Part shown: positions 34,772 to 45,400 of the stretch, piece after piece
How the letters are laid out: every line of letters starts with the position of its first letter
Position numbering within the stretch: the first letter of the stretch is position 1
Source: Stakelama marina
GTDB taxonomy: Bacteria; Pseudomonadota; Alphaproteobacteria; Sphingomonadales; Sphingomonadaceae
Length of the DNA stretch: 64,000 bases
Assembly: GCF_018122655.1 (NCBI RefSeq)
Contig: NZ_JAGRQC010000001.1
Coordinates: 868,001-932,000 of the forward strand
Direction: 5' to 3'
Notes under the pieces: model-generated
What the model was told of the DNA's origin: nothing
Database searches by the model: none
The model's input: the letters and a program-made list of their open reading frames with translations, nothing else
Position numbers and translations under genes: made by a program

Positions 34772-37718
34772 ACCATTCGTCGCGCCGCATCAGCTGGTCG
34801 TAATCGGCATAGGGCGCATATTCGGGATGCAGCTTGGCGATGAACGGCTCGACACCGGTCAGATATTTCGCCGCCTCGGTGCGGAAATTGTCAGCGGCGA
34901 TGGCAACGAAATCCTCCGCGGGGATCGGCTCGCGCTTCTTCGGATCGACCGGCGATTCGACATAGCCGAAGCCGCCATCGCGGTTGCGCGACAGCGACCA
35001 GTATTCGAAGCAGCGCGCGGTGCCCGAAATTCCCTCGAATCCGCCACGCTCTGCAATCAGGCCGAGCAGCCCGAGCTGCAAGCTGAACCCAGCGCGCACC
35101 GCCCTCGCCGATGGCGGCTTGCCGGTCTTGTAATCGACGATGCCGAGCATTCCGTCGGGCAACCGGTCGATCCGGTCGAACGTCCCGCGCAGCTCGACCC
35201 CTTCGATGTCGATCTTCCCCGAGCGCTCGACGCCGAGCACGCGGCGCCCCTCGCCCTCCTGCTGCACCATCTGCAGCGCGATCCAGTCTATCGCCTCCAT
35301 CAGCCGCGGCGCCCATAGCGCGCGCAACAGCGGATGGGCATCGGCTAGCATCGCCGCCGCGCGGGCGTGCAACTTCGCCGTGTCGCATTCGTCCTCGCGC
35401 GCCCACACCTCGAGCACGCGGTGGACCTCGGTCCCGCGCCACGCCGCGCTCGCATCGGCATCGACCGCATCGAGCGGCATCAGCTTCAACTGGCGTCGCG
35501 CGTAAAAGGCATATGGATCGGCCTTCAGCCGGTCGACCTCGGTCACCGAAATCCGCCGCGGCCGCGTCTCCACCGGCGGCGCAGGCTCGGGCCGATCGAC
35601 CGGCGCATACTCGCCCGGCGCGTCGAGCGCATGCGACCAGCCGGCAAGTTTTTCGGCCTGCGCCAGCCCGCCCGACAACGCCTCGAGCCGCAGCCAGAAG
35701 CGCGAGGCGATCGTCGGCGCGCTGCTGTCCCGCCTCGCGCGCGTCAGCAGCACCTCGGGCGCGCCGAGCGCATCCGCGAAGTCGTGCGCCGACAGCCCGA
35801 TCCGCCGTTCGAGCCCCGGAAGGCCGATCTCGCTGCGGATACGCGGCGCGAGCCACGGATCGGGCGCGGGCAAGCCCGGCCATACGCCTTCGTTCAACCC
35901 GCCGAGGATCATCAGGTCGGCGGTCTGTAACCGCGCCTCGAGCAGGCCGTAGATGGCAAGCCGCGGATGCCCGCCCTGCGGCGGTCGAACCGCCTGTTCG
36001 TCCATCAGCGTCCGCAGCATCGGCGCGATCGAATCGGGCGACACCAGCGCCGGCCCGTCGACCGCGCGATGCTCCAGATCGTCGAGCAGTTCCGCCGCCG
36101 CGCGTCCCTCCGGCCGCGACCACAGCGCGTCGCCGCACAGCAGCGTCGCCGTCTCGCGCAGCGCCGCGACGAACTCGCCGAGCGGCCGCGCATCCGCGCC
36201 GAAGACCTTCGCCAGCGGCGCGAACCACGCGCTGACCGGCTCCCACCAACTCAGCGCACGTTCGCGGATCGCTGCATCGCGAATATCGGCCTCTCGCAGA
36301 TATGCCGCGAGCCCCTCCAGCCCCGCCGCCGGACGCGGCCCGCGCAACGCGCGGTCGAGCGAACGCGCGCCCGACAACCACGGCGCGCGCGCATCGCCCG
36401 ATTGCACCAGCGGATGCTTGAGCAGCGCCAGAAGCGGCACCGGCGCGAAATCCTGCGCCGCCGCATCGGCAAGCGCCAGCAGCAGCGTCCCCGGCGGCAA
36501 CACCGACAGCGGCTGCCCCGCCGAATCGTCGATCGCGACGCCCCAGCGCGACAGATGCGCCGCCACGCGCCGCGCCAGCGCGCGGTCGGGCGTGACCAGC
36601 GCCGCGGTCTTGCCGTCCTCCTCGAGCACCTGGCGTAGCGCGATGGCGATCGCCTGCGCTTCCTCCGCCGGGATCGCCACGCTGAGCGCCCTCACCCCGC
36701 TCAGCCGCCGTTCGCTGCTCGGCAGGTCGGTCCAGCCATGCGTGAAGTCGGCGGGCGCCAGCGCATTGTCGATCGCCTTGCGTCGCGCGGGTGGTGCGTC
36801 GAGATCGCTGCCGCCGCGCCAGGTCGCGAACTCGCCGCGGTTCACGCCCATCCGGTCGAGGAGCAGCTTGAGGTGAAATTGCGGGTGCGTCTCGATACTG
36901 CGCGGACGGCGGCCGGTATTTGGGTCGGGTTCGTGCGGTCCGAGCGCCTGCCACTCCGCCTCGTCCATTTCGGTCGCTAGCGCGGGAAGCACGACCATGC
37001 CGTTCCGCAGCTCGGAAATGCTGCGCAGCAATTTCGCGACCGACGGCGCCGAAGTGGTGATACCCGCGGCGCAGACGAACCCCGCCGGCGGCCGTTCGCG
37101 CCAGTGCCTCGCGACCCGCGCGAGCAATCGGCTGCGTCGCTCGGCAAGGTCGATCCGGCCAAGCTTCTTCAACTCCTCCGGCCAGCGATCGAGGACGATC
37201 CCGAACAGCGCCAGCGATCGCTGCCAATGTGCCGACAGCCCTTCCTCGACCGCGAGATCGCGCAGCGCGCGGGGCGGCACTTCCTCGACGAGCAACTGAT
37301 CGAGCGTCCGCGCCAGATCGCCCGCCAGCCGAACCGCCTCCGACGCGTCGACCGGTTGCCCGGCGCGCTGCCGCTCCTCGCTCACCAGCCGCGCGAGGAT
37401 CATCCGCCTTTGCAGCGGCTCGACTGCGGGCGGGATCGGATCGGCATCGCCTGCGGGGTCGATCAGCGGCCCCGCCGCCTCGTCGAGCTCGGGATCACCG
37501 ATCGCGACCATGCGCGGCAGCAGCAATCCGCCACCGCTCGCCCGCACGAACGCATCGGTGATGGTGCGCTTGGCGCGGTTGTTGGGGAGCAGCACGACGC
37601 CGCGCGCGAACGCCAGCCGGTCGTCGCCGAAGCGCTTGAGCAACCCGGCCACCAGCGCATCGGCAAAGGCCCGGTGCGCCGGGATCGTATAGAGGCTGGG
37701 CCGCGCGGCCTCAGCCAT
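34752..37718 (-). CDS. addB: double-strand break repair protein AddB
   Basis: Second subunit of AddAB. The 988-residue alphaproteobacterial-type AddB has a degenerate N-terminal helicase region (VLLPNNRAKRTITDAFVRA) without a clear Walker A. The C-terminal PD-(D/E)XK nuclease domain has IDRLPDGMLGIVDYKTGKPP (catalytic Asp and Lys), and the PYAFYARRQLKLMPLD segment before it is typical. The start ATG overlaps the stop of the upstream nucleotidyltransferase by 8 nt and its end overlaps addA, so it lies inside a continuous overlapping operon. Length is normal for the family. Confidence 0.95.
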   Translation of the reverse strand: MAEAARPSLYTIPAHRAFADALVAGLLKRFGDDRLAFARGVVLLPNNRAKRTITDAFVRASGGGLLLPRMVAIGDPELDEAAGPLIDPAGDADPIPPAVEPLQRRMILARLVSEERQRAGQPVDASEAVRLAGDLARTLDQLLVEEVPPRALRDLAVEEGLSAHWQRSLALFGIVLDRWPEELKKLGRIDLAERRSRLLARVARHWRERPPAGFVCAAGITTSAPSVAKLLRSISELRNGMVVLPALATEMDEAEWQALGPHEPDPNTGRRPRSIETHPQFHLKLLLDRMGVNRGEFATWRGGSDLDAPPARRKAIDNALAPADFTHGWTDLPSSERRLSGVRALSVAIPAEEAQAIAIALRQVLEEDGKTAALVTPDRALARRVAAHLSRWGVAIDDSAGQPLSVLPPGTLLLALADAAAQDFAPVPLLALLKHPLVQSGDARAPWLSGARSLDRALRGPRPAAGLEGLAAYLREADIRDAAIRERALSWWEPVSAWFAPLAKVFGADARPLGEFVAALRETATLLCGDALWSRPEGRAAAELLDDLEHRAVDGPALVSPDSIAPMLRTLMDEQAVRPPQGGHPRLAIYGLLEARLQTADLMILGGLNEGVWPGLPAPDPWLAPRIRSEIGLPGLERRIGLSAHDFADALGAPEVLLTRARRDSSAPTIASRFWLRLEALSGGLAQAEKLAGWSHALDAPGEYAPVDRPEPAPPVETRPRRISVTEVDRLKADPYAFYARRQLKLMPLDAVDADASAAWRGTEVHRVLEVWAREDECDTAKLHARAAAMLADAHPLLRALWAPRLMEAIDWIALQMVQQEGEGRRVLGVERSGKIDIEGVELRGTFDRIDRLPDGMLGIVDYKTGKPPSARAVRAGFSLQLGLLGLIAERGGFEGISGTARCFEYWSLSRNRDGGFGYVESPVDPKKREPIPAEDFVAIAADNFRTEAAKYLTGVEPFIAKLHPEYAPYADYDQLMRRDEWYGRERS

Positions 37719-38472
37719 CGGCGAGCATCGCCTCGGTCGCTCCGATCGCTTGCGGCGTGCCGACGTCGAACCACAGACCCTCGTGGACCAGCCCGTAGGC
37801 GCGTCCCGCCGCGATCGCCCGCTCCCAGAACAGGTTGGTCGAAAACGGTCCCTCGGGCCAGTCGGCGATCACGCGCGGCGACAGCATCTGGACGCCGGTG
37901 AAGACATACGGCGCGAGCCGCCCCGGCATCCGCCGCTTCGTGATCCGGCCGAAGCTGTCGATGTGGAAATCGCCCTGCCCGCGATGGTTGTTCGCGCGCG
38001 CCAGCGGCACGAGCAGCAGCAGAGCATCCATCCGCTCGTCGTCCCACTCCGCCGCCAGCGCACGGATCGCGTCGGTCGGCCCGTCGATCCAAAGATTGTC
38101 GCTGTTGACGCACAAGAACGGTTTATCGCCGATCAACTCGCGCGCCTGGACCAGCCCGCCGCCCGTCTCCATCAGCTTCGCACGCTCGTCGGAGATCGCG
38201 ATGTCGATCCCGTCGATCTGGTGCTTCAGATGCGCCTCCAGCGCGTCGGCGAGGTAATGGACATTGACCACCGCGCGCTTGACGCCGGCCGCGCGCAATC
38301 GATCGAAGACATGGTCGATCAGCGGCTTGCCCGCCACCTTGATCAGCGGCTTGGGACGCGTTGCGGTCAGCGGCCGCATCCGCTTGCCGAGCCCCGCTGC
38401 CATCACCATCGCGGTTTCGGGGACGGCAACCCCGGGATCAGGCCGTATCGCGAGCGTGCGCTTGGTCGTCAT
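37711..38472 (-). CDS. murU: nucleotidyltransferase, MurU-like (MurNAc-1-phosphate uridylyltransferase)
   Basis: A 253-residue single-domain sugar nucleotidyltransferase with the diagnostic N-terminus MVMAAGLGKRMRPLTATRP, KPLIKVAGKPLIDH, LCVNSDNLW containing the metal-binding Asp, and EGLWFDVGTP. Its partner directly upstream is the AmgK-like kinase. In the peptidoglycan recycling route described in Pseudomonas and Caulobacter, AmgK makes MurNAc-1-phosphate and MurU converts it to UDP-MurNAc, bypassing de novo synthesis and affecting fosfomycin sensitivity. The assignment rests on this pairing as well as the family. The ATG at 38472 overlaps the kinase stop (ATGA). Confidence 0.85.
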   Translation of the reverse strand: MTTKRTLAIRPDPGVAVPETAMVMAAGLGKRMRPLTATRPKPLIKVAGKPLIDHVFDRLRAAGVKRAVVNVHYLADALEAHLKHQIDGIDIAISDERAKLMETGGGLVQARELIGDKPFLCVNSDNLWIDGPTDAIRALAAEWDDERMDALLLLVPLARANNHRGQGDFHIDSFGRITKRRMPGRLAPYVFTGVQMLSPRVIADWPEGPFSTNLFWERAIAAGRAYGLVHEGLWFDVGTPQAIGATEAMLADG

Positions 38473-39452
38473 GGCTTCGCGATCTCCATCGGGTCGCCGC
38501 GCATTTCGGGCGGTATGTTGGCGTCGAACCACCGCGCCACGGGAGCGAGCGCCGGGTGATTCAGATCATGTTCCAGATAGCGCCAGACCCGCGGACACAG
38601 CGCTGGGTAGCGGGGCTTGCCGTCGCGCTGCCACAACCGTGTGAAGATACCGATGATCTTCGCGTTCCGCTGCGCTCCGAGCACGTGATAGGCGGTATCG
38701 AAATCGTCGCTCGCGCCGGTAATCCGGCGATAGCGGTCGAGCATCGCATTCTCAAGATCACGTGGTACATCGCGGCGCGCATCCTGCAACAGCGAAACGA
38801 GATCATAGGCGGCATGCCCGGCAAGCGCGTCCTGAAAGTCTAGCAGGCCCAGCGCTTCGCTGCCCTCGATCAGCATGATGTTCTCGGCATGATAGTCGCG
38901 CAGCACGGTCACCGCGGGCGCGTCGAGTACCGGCGCGAGCACTTCGTCCCAAGCCGCCGCATAGCCCTCGACATCGGCATCGATGCCGATCGCCGGGCAG
39001 TACCACTCGGTCAGCAGCCCCGCCTCGCGCTGGTACACCGCGCGATCATAGGGCGGCACATCCGCAGCCGGCGCTTTGTGCAGCCTCACCAGCAGATCAA
39101 CCGCTGCCTCGTACAGTCGCAACTCGCTTTCGGGCGCCCCATCGACCGTTTCGCGCATCCGCGCGTCACCGAAATCCTGAAGCAACACCAGCCCGCGATC
39201 CAGATCGCGCGCCAGGATACGCGGCGCGGCAAAGCCATGTTCGACCAGCCATTCGGCGATGTCGATAAAGGGCTTCGGGTCCTCATGCGGGGGCGGAGCA
39301 TCCATCAGGATCGCACTGCGTCCGGGCGCTGCGATACGGAAATATCGCCGGAACGAGGCATCGCCCGCCAGCGGCAGGATCTGCCCGTCGCCCCATCCGG
39401 CGCGGTCTAGGAATTGCGGAGCGGCGGGCGGGGGATTCAGGTCAGCGGCCAT
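38469..39452 (-). CDS. amgK: anomeric sugar kinase AmgK-like (aminoglycoside phosphotransferase family)
   Basis: A 327-residue kinase of the aminoglycoside phosphotransferase/choline kinase fold: GDASFRRYFRI (nucleotide loop), catalytic loop VLRDYHAENIMLIEG with Asp and Asn, and metal-binding LLDFQDALAGHAAYDL. AmgK phosphorylates the anomeric carbon of MurNAc and GlcNAc during cell-wall recycling, and the following gene is the matching MurU. The ATG at 39452 has GGAAGG at suitable spacing; an in-frame ATG at 39464 is the alternative. Both starts lie inside the 3' end of tsaE, so expression is coupled. Confidence 0.87.
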   Translation of the reverse strand: MAADLNPPPAAPQFLDRAGWGDGQILPLAGDASFRRYFRIAAPGRSAILMDAPPPHEDPKPFIDIAEWLVEHGFAAPRILARDLDRGLVLLQDFGDARMRETVDGAPESELRLYEAAVDLLVRLHKAPAADVPPYDRAVYQREAGLLTEWYCPAIGIDADVEGYAAAWDEVLAPVLDAPAVTVLRDYHAENIMLIEGSEALGLLDFQDALAGHAAYDLVSLLQDARRDVPRDLENAMLDRYRRITGASDDFDTAYHVLGAQRNAKIIGIFTRLWQRDGKPRYPALCPRVWRYLEHDLNHPALAPVARWFDANIPPEMRGDPMEIAKP

Positions 39453-39880
39453 CGCCCCTTCCATGCCTGCGGCACCCGCGCTGTCAAGGCGCGCGTGCCG
39501 TCCGGTTGCATTTCCAGCGTGAGCCACAGCGCATCGTGCCAATAATTGTTGTCGACCCGCTCGGGCCATTCGACGACGATCACCGCATCGTGGCGCGCAT
39601 CGTCCAGCCCGAGTTCGTCCAGCTCGTGATCATCCTCTATCCGGTAGAGATCGACGTGGAGCACCGGCAACCGCACCTCGGGCGGGTCATAGGGCTGGAC
39701 GATCGCAAAGCTCGGCGACGGCGCTTCACCGGCGAGGCCGAGCGCCGAGAGCAGCCCCCGCGCGATGCTCGTCTTACCCGCGCCCAACGGCCCCGAAAGC
39801 GCGACGACATCGCCCGGCTGCACGACGTCGGCGAGCCGCCGGCCGAGCGCATCGCTCGCCTCTGGTGAATCGAGGATCAT
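39437..39880 (-). CDS. tsaE: tRNA threonylcarbamoyladenosine biosynthesis ATPase TsaE
   Basis: P-loop ATPase that works with TsaB and TsaD in forming N6-threonylcarbamoyladenosine at position 37 of ANN-decoding tRNAs. The 147-residue protein has Walker A SGPLGAGKTSIARG (about residues 29-42), the PSPSFAIVQPY switch-like segment, LHVDLYRIED and VVEWPERV, all family hallmarks. The ATG overlaps the stop of the DivL-like gene (ATGA) and its end overlaps amgK by 16 nt. The placement between the kinase genes is the conserved alphaproteobacterial order. Confidence 0.95.
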   Translation of the reverse strand: MILDSPEASDALGRRLADVVQPGDVVALSGPLGAGKTSIARGLLSALGLAGEAPSPSFAIVQPYDPPEVRLPVLHVDLYRIEDDHELDELGLDDARHDAVIVVEWPERVDNNYWHDALWLTLEMQPDGTRALTARVPQAWKGRWPLT

Positions 39881-42225
39881 CCGCGCGGCAACTCGATCGT
39901 GATCAGCGCACCCTCGCCCGGTTCCGAAACCAGCCCGATCGTTCCACCATGCGCTTCGACGAAGCGCTTCGCCAGCGGCAGGTCGAGGCCCAGCGCGCGC
40001 TGGCCATCGGGCATGATCCCCACCTGTGCGAACTGGTCGAACGCCCGTTCCGCGGTCCGGCTGTCCATTCCCGGCCCGTCGTCGGACACGATGATCCGCG
40101 CCTTTTCCTCATCGCCGTCGACATGCAGTAGTACGCGACCGCCCTCACTCAGCGAATTGACCGAGTGGCGCAGCAAATGCTCGACGGCTTCGCGCAACCG
40201 TCGCTGATCGCCCTTCACGCTGCCGGCGGAGCCCTGTACGTCCACGACCAGTTCGACACCGCGTTCGTTGACCATGTTGGCGACCGCCCCTGCTGCTGCA
40301 CCCGCGGTCAGTTCGAGGTCGACCCGTTCCACCGGGAGAGGCTTTTCCTCGCCCTCGGTCAGGTCGAGCACATCGTCGATCAGGCTGCCCAGCCGGCCCA
40401 CCGATTCAAGGATCGCCTCGGTATAGCCGGTGCCGCTTTCGGTCAGTTCGCCTGCATAGCCGCCATGGAGCATTTCTGCGAAGCCCTTGATCGACGTCAG
40501 CGGCGTGCGCAGCTCATAGCTCATATTGGCGACGAACGCGGTCTTCACCCGGTCGGCGGCTTCCAGCGCCTCGTTCCGGTCGCGAAGCGCCTGCTCCATC
40601 ATCCGGCTGTCGGTGATGTCGAGCATCGTGAACAGCGCGTTGCCGTCGGGCAACGGCACTGCGGTAAATTCGAAATGCCGACCGTCGGCGAACTCTACGC
40701 GCCCGCCGCGCTGCTGACGATCGACCGTTGCGGAGCGCACCAGCGCCCCGATCAACTTGCCGCGATCGGGATTCTTCAGCTTCGGCGCGCCCGCCTCGGC
40801 CAGCGCATCGACGCGTGGATGCGTGGCCAGCATCTCCTCTTCAAAATCCCAGATCAGGCGAAATTTGTTGTTCCAGAGCTGCAACCGCCCATCGGCGGCG
40901 AATACGCCCAGCGCCTCGAACAGATTGTCGAACGTCGCGGTCCGGACGCGCAACAGCGTATCGCGCGCGCTGGCGAGCTGGACCTGTTCGGTCCGATCCT
41001 CGAAGATCAGCAACAGGCCGCCTTCGGGAAGCGGCTGGCCGACCACGCGCAGATGAACGCCGCCGGGCAGGTGCCAGCTTTCTTCGATCTCCGCGCCGGC
41101 GGCCTGGAACCACTCGCGGTGCTCCGCCTTCCAGCTTGGGAAATCGCGGACCTCCGGAAGCCGCTTGGCTTCGCGCATCCGTTCGAGCACGCGATCGAAC
41201 TCGGGTCGGTCGGCGATCCATTCGGGTCGCATCGAAAACATTCGCTGAAACGGCTGGTTGCAGAAACGAAGCGCCCGGTCGGCACCGAATTGGGCCACGC
41301 CCGCGGAGAGGCGGTCGAGCATCGCGCGTTGTGCCTCGCCAAACCGCTTCAGCCCGCCCCTGGCCTGTTCAAGGTCCTCGATATCGACAGCAACCCCTGC
41401 CACGCCGCCATCGGGAAGCGGCACGTCATGAATACGCAGCATCCGCCGTGCGCCGCCAATCGTTGCGGGCATCGCACTGACCTGCGGTTCGTCGGTATCA
41501 CGCGCGATCGCGGCATTGGCCAGCGGTCCGCCGAGACCCGAATCCTCGACAAGCTCGATCTGCTGCCTAACAACATCGGCAGCCTTGTCCGCGTCGACCG
41601 CCCGAACATAGGCGCTGTTGACCATCGCCAGCCGAAGGTCGGCGCCGCGATACCACATCGGCAACGGGGCAGCCTCGATCAGCCCGGTCAGCGAATCGAA
41701 AGCGTCGCGCAGCTCTTGCGTCTCGCCCACGAGCTGCGCGATCTCTTCCTGCATCTCGGAGGCATCGAAGAACCAGACCAGCACGCCGCCCGGGGCGTTG
41801 AGGCCGTCCGGCGCGCGCTCTCCGACAGCGAACAGCGCACGCTTCGCCCCGAGCGCGCGGATCGGCAACCGAAAAGGCCGCGCGGCCTTCTGCCCCGCAA
41901 CGACCGCGTCTCGAAGCGCAGCGGCATCGCCGGGTTCCAGTGCTCCGTCATCGGCAACCAGTTCGGCAAGATCGTCAACCGGCCCGTCCAGCCCGAGCCA
42001 CTGCGCAAGCCGTGTCGGCATTTCCAGCCGACCATCGGCACGCACCACCATCGGCACCGCCGGCGATCCCGCCATCAGCAGCTCCAGCCGGCCCGTAACG
42101 CCGTGCTGCTCCGCCGCCTGCCGCCGCCACCGCCAACCCGTGAAAAACGCGGCAAGGCCGACCGCCAGCACCAGCGCAAGCACCGCGCCGACGGCGACCG
42201 GACCAATTTCGCCAACTTCACTCAA
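39877..42225 (-). CDS. divL: DivL-like PAS sensor pseudo-kinase with Tyr in the H-box
   Basis: A 782-residue inner-membrane protein: one N-terminal transmembrane helix (about residues 10-29), several PAS-like domains (about 45-545), then a histidine kinase core. The phosphoacceptor helix reads NMSYELRTPLTSIKGF, with Tyr at about residue 570 (codon TAT, 40516-40518) where ordinary kinases have His. The ATPase domain is also diverged: the N-box Asn is replaced in EHLLRHSVNSL and the G2 box is RALGLDLPL, although DDGPGMDS is kept. Tyr at this site is the hallmark of Caulobacter DivL, a signalling scaffold that controls CckA and hence CtrA. Position next to tsaE supports this. Its native ligand is unknown. 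Confidence 0.88.
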   Translation of the reverse strand: MSEVGEIGPVAVGAVLALVLAVGLAAFFTGWRWRRQAAEQHGVTGRLELLMAGSPAVPMVVRADGRLEMPTRLAQWLGLDGPVDDLAELVADDGALEPGDAAALRDAVVAGQKAARPFRLPIRALGAKRALFAVGERAPDGLNAPGGVLVWFFDASEMQEEIAQLVGETQELRDAFDSLTGLIEAAPLPMWYRGADLRLAMVNSAYVRAVDADKAADVVRQQIELVEDSGLGGPLANAAIARDTDEPQVSAMPATIGGARRMLRIHDVPLPDGGVAGVAVDIEDLEQARGGLKRFGEAQRAMLDRLSAGVAQFGADRALRFCNQPFQRMFSMRPEWIADRPEFDRVLERMREAKRLPEVRDFPSWKAEHREWFQAAGAEIEESWHLPGGVHLRVVGQPLPEGGLLLIFEDRTEQVQLASARDTLLRVRTATFDNLFEALGVFAADGRLQLWNNKFRLIWDFEEEMLATHPRVDALAEAGAPKLKNPDRGKLIGALVRSATVDRQQRGGRVEFADGRHFEFTAVPLPDGNALFTMLDITDSRMMEQALRDRNEALEAADRVKTAFVANMSYELRTPLTSIKGFAEMLHGGYAGELTESGTGYTEAILESVGRLGSLIDDVLDLTEGEEKPLPVERVDLELTAGAAAGAVANMVNERGVELVVDVQGSAGSVKGDQRRLREAVEHLLRHSVNSLSEGGRVLLHVDGDEEKARIIVSDDGPGMDSRTAERAFDQFAQVGIMPDGQRALGLDLPLAKRFVEAHGGTIGLVSEPGEGALITIELPRG

Positions 42226-42467
42226 TCGTTTTTACCGCGTGCCAAGAATCCATCTGGTTGAACGTCATACGCAATGCTGCCTTCGTAACAAAGGGGTCGA
42301 GGACCTCGCTGGAGCATTTCGATTTTGCAGGTGACCGACTATCATAGTTACACACTGTTGCGCTTTCGCCACATAAGATACGCCAAAACGTGCCGTTGAT
42401 GACTTCGCAGTTGCGATACCGCATTCGCGCGGACAAGCTAGCTGAATGTTCTATTAACGGGGGTTTT

Positions 42468-45400
42468 ATGAAGAAGAGCATTTTTCTTCGGTCGAGCGCA
42501 CTCGGGACTGCATTGCTGATTTCCGTAACGGCGTCTGGCACTGCATTTGCGCAAACCGCGGACGGCAGCGCCACGGATCAATCGTCGCAGTCAACCGCTG
42601 ATCAAGATCAGACCAGCGCTGAGCAAGCGAGTGATGCAACGGCATTGCAAACGCAGCAGCCGGAGTCTGACCAAGGGAATGCGCTCGTCGTAACAGGCAC
42701 CCGCATTCGGGCAACGACAGCCTTCAATAGCCCCGATCCGGTTTCGATTATCGATCCCGAAATCGCGATGAAGGAGGGCAAGCTCGACACAGCGTCAATG
42801 CTGCAGAGTTCCCCGATCGCGGCCGGATCGACGCAGATCACCGCAGCACTATCGTCGAATTTTGTTACGAATGGCGGGCCGGGTGCGCAAACCATCGATC
42901 TACGCGGCCTAGGCCCGAACCGCACCCTGGTGCTACTCAATGGTCGCCGAGCCGGTCCCGCTGGTGTTCGCGGCGGCGTATCGTCGTTCGACCTCAACGT
43001 GCTGCCGCAGTCTATTGTCAGTAATATCCAGATTCTGAAGACCGGCGCATCCTCGATTTACGGTTCAGACGCGATTGCCGGGGTGGTCAATATTATCACC
43101 AAGAAGGACACCAATGGCCTTCAACTCGACGGCAATGTATCGGTGCCTTTCGATAGCGGTGGTGAAACGTACCGTCTGAATGCCATCTGGGGTAAGACAT
43201 TCAGCCGTGGCCACATCATGGTCGCCGGCGACTATTCGCATACCAACGAATTGAAGCGTGGGGACCGCAGCTATCTTGCTTGTCCGGAGGCGTACACGTT
43301 CCGCCCTGACGGCAGTCGCGCAGACATCGTGGATCCGCGGACCGGCCAGTACAAATGCGAAGACCTTCGCTGGGGTCATGTCTGGACCTACAACCTGATC
43401 GACAACATGCAGCTCGACGGGCCGGGCGGACCCAATACCGGGTATAACACATCGCCGCGGGGTCAGACGATCCTGATGCAGTATCAATATCCTGGAGAGA
43501 ATTTGGGCATCCCCGCCTACGGTGCCCCCGCCTACCCCGGCGACTTTGGCGCCCCTCCGGGATGGTATCCGACAGGGTATAACACCCAGTCGCTGGCGGT
43601 ACAGAACGCGTACCATCCGTTCGTCGAGGAACAGACAATCATTCCGAAGACGGATTTGTACACATTCTACGCGGATGGCGCGTACGAAATCGCCGATTCG
43701 GTCGAGTTGTTTGGCGAATTTCTTTTTAACCGCCGGGAAACCTATCAGAATGGCTGGCGCCAGTTCTGGAGTTTCGGATACACAGGCGACCTGTATGGGA
43801 CAGGAACCACTTACAATGTTTGGGCGCCGGGATGGACTGGCCTGAACCTCATCAGTCCGACCGCGATCACGAATCATGCCGATAGCAGCCAGAAGGTTGA
43901 CTATTATCGCGGTGTCGGCGGCGTCCGAGGCGATGTCCGCAGTGGTGGGTTCATGGACGGTTGGCACTGGGAGATGTACGGCCAGTATAGCCGCAGCATC
44001 GGTCGTTATCGCAACGAACGGATCCTGCAGGACGTCTACGACATCAGCACGCAGCAGGGCTTTGGCTCGATTGGTTCGTGCGTCGGCATGACGACGCCGG
44101 TCTCCGGCAAGCAGTGCATCGATCTGCCGTGGACAGATCCGAACTTCCTGCGTGGCGAACTCACGCCCGAGCAGGTCGCTTATATTTTTTCGTGGGAAGA
44201 GGGTAAAACGACCTATAGCCAGCTCACCGCGGAAGCATCGGTTTCAGGCGATCTTCTCACCTTGCCCGCCGGCCCCCTTGGCGTAGCCGCTGGTTTGACT
44301 ATCCGCCGCGACGAAATCAACGACGTGCCTGGCGCAATTACTCTCGCCGGGAATGCCTGGGGTTCGTCCACATCGGGGATCACGGCGGGCAACACCGTGA
44401 CCAAGGAAGCGTTCGGCGAGTTGAACATTCCGGTGATCAACGACACGCTTTTGTTTAAGGAACTCACTCTGTCCGCCGCTGGTCGCGTCACGAATGTGAC
44501 CGCAACCAGGGCATCCGATGGGTTCCAAGACAAGAACACGGGTAACTATACCTACAAGCTCGGGGCGAACTGGGCATTGACCGACTTTCTGCGGTTTCGT
44601 GCAAGTTATGGAACATCATTCCGCGCTCCCGCCCTGTTTGAACAGTTCCTGTCGGACCAGACGAGTTTCCCTCGACAAACCGATATCGACCCGTGCGTGA
44701 ATTATGACAATGCGCTTGCACAAGGTGCAATTACACAACGTCAGAGGGACAATTGTGCCGCAGACGGTATCCCGTCGAATTACAATGGAGCAGGCGTTAC
44801 AGCTACCGCGATTTCACAAGGCGGCGTGGGCGTTCTTAGCCCCGAAACGTCAAAGGCCTTTGTCGTCGGTGGGATCCTTACACCGAAATTCGGCTTCCTG
44901 CCGCAAACCGACATCAATATCGCGGTCGATTATTTCGACATCCGCGTAAAGGGCGAAGTTGCACAGCTTGGTGCACGCAATATTATCTATCAATGCTACA
45001 ATTCGCTTGATTTTCCGAATGACCCGCTGTGCAGTCTGTTCACGCGCGGTCAGACCGGCGCACCGTACAACATCGCAACGGTTCGCGACAAATATATTAA
45101 TATAGCTAGCCAGAAGAATAGCGGCGTCGACGTTACAGTCCAGCTACGCCAGAATCTTGGAAGTTTGGGTCGGTTGACCCTTCTTGCTGACATGACCTGG
45201 CAAACCCGCGACAATTATAAGCTACTTCCCGATTCTCCTCTTGAAACGGACAACGGAGAGGCAGGTTCACCGCGGTGGGTGGGCGATTTCCGCCTGAGCT
45301 GGGAGAACGCTGATCGCGATCTCAACATCTTCTATGGGATGAACGTCATCGGAGGCACCTCCAATGTCGGAGATTTTCTGCGCGATAATGGAGGCGATCC

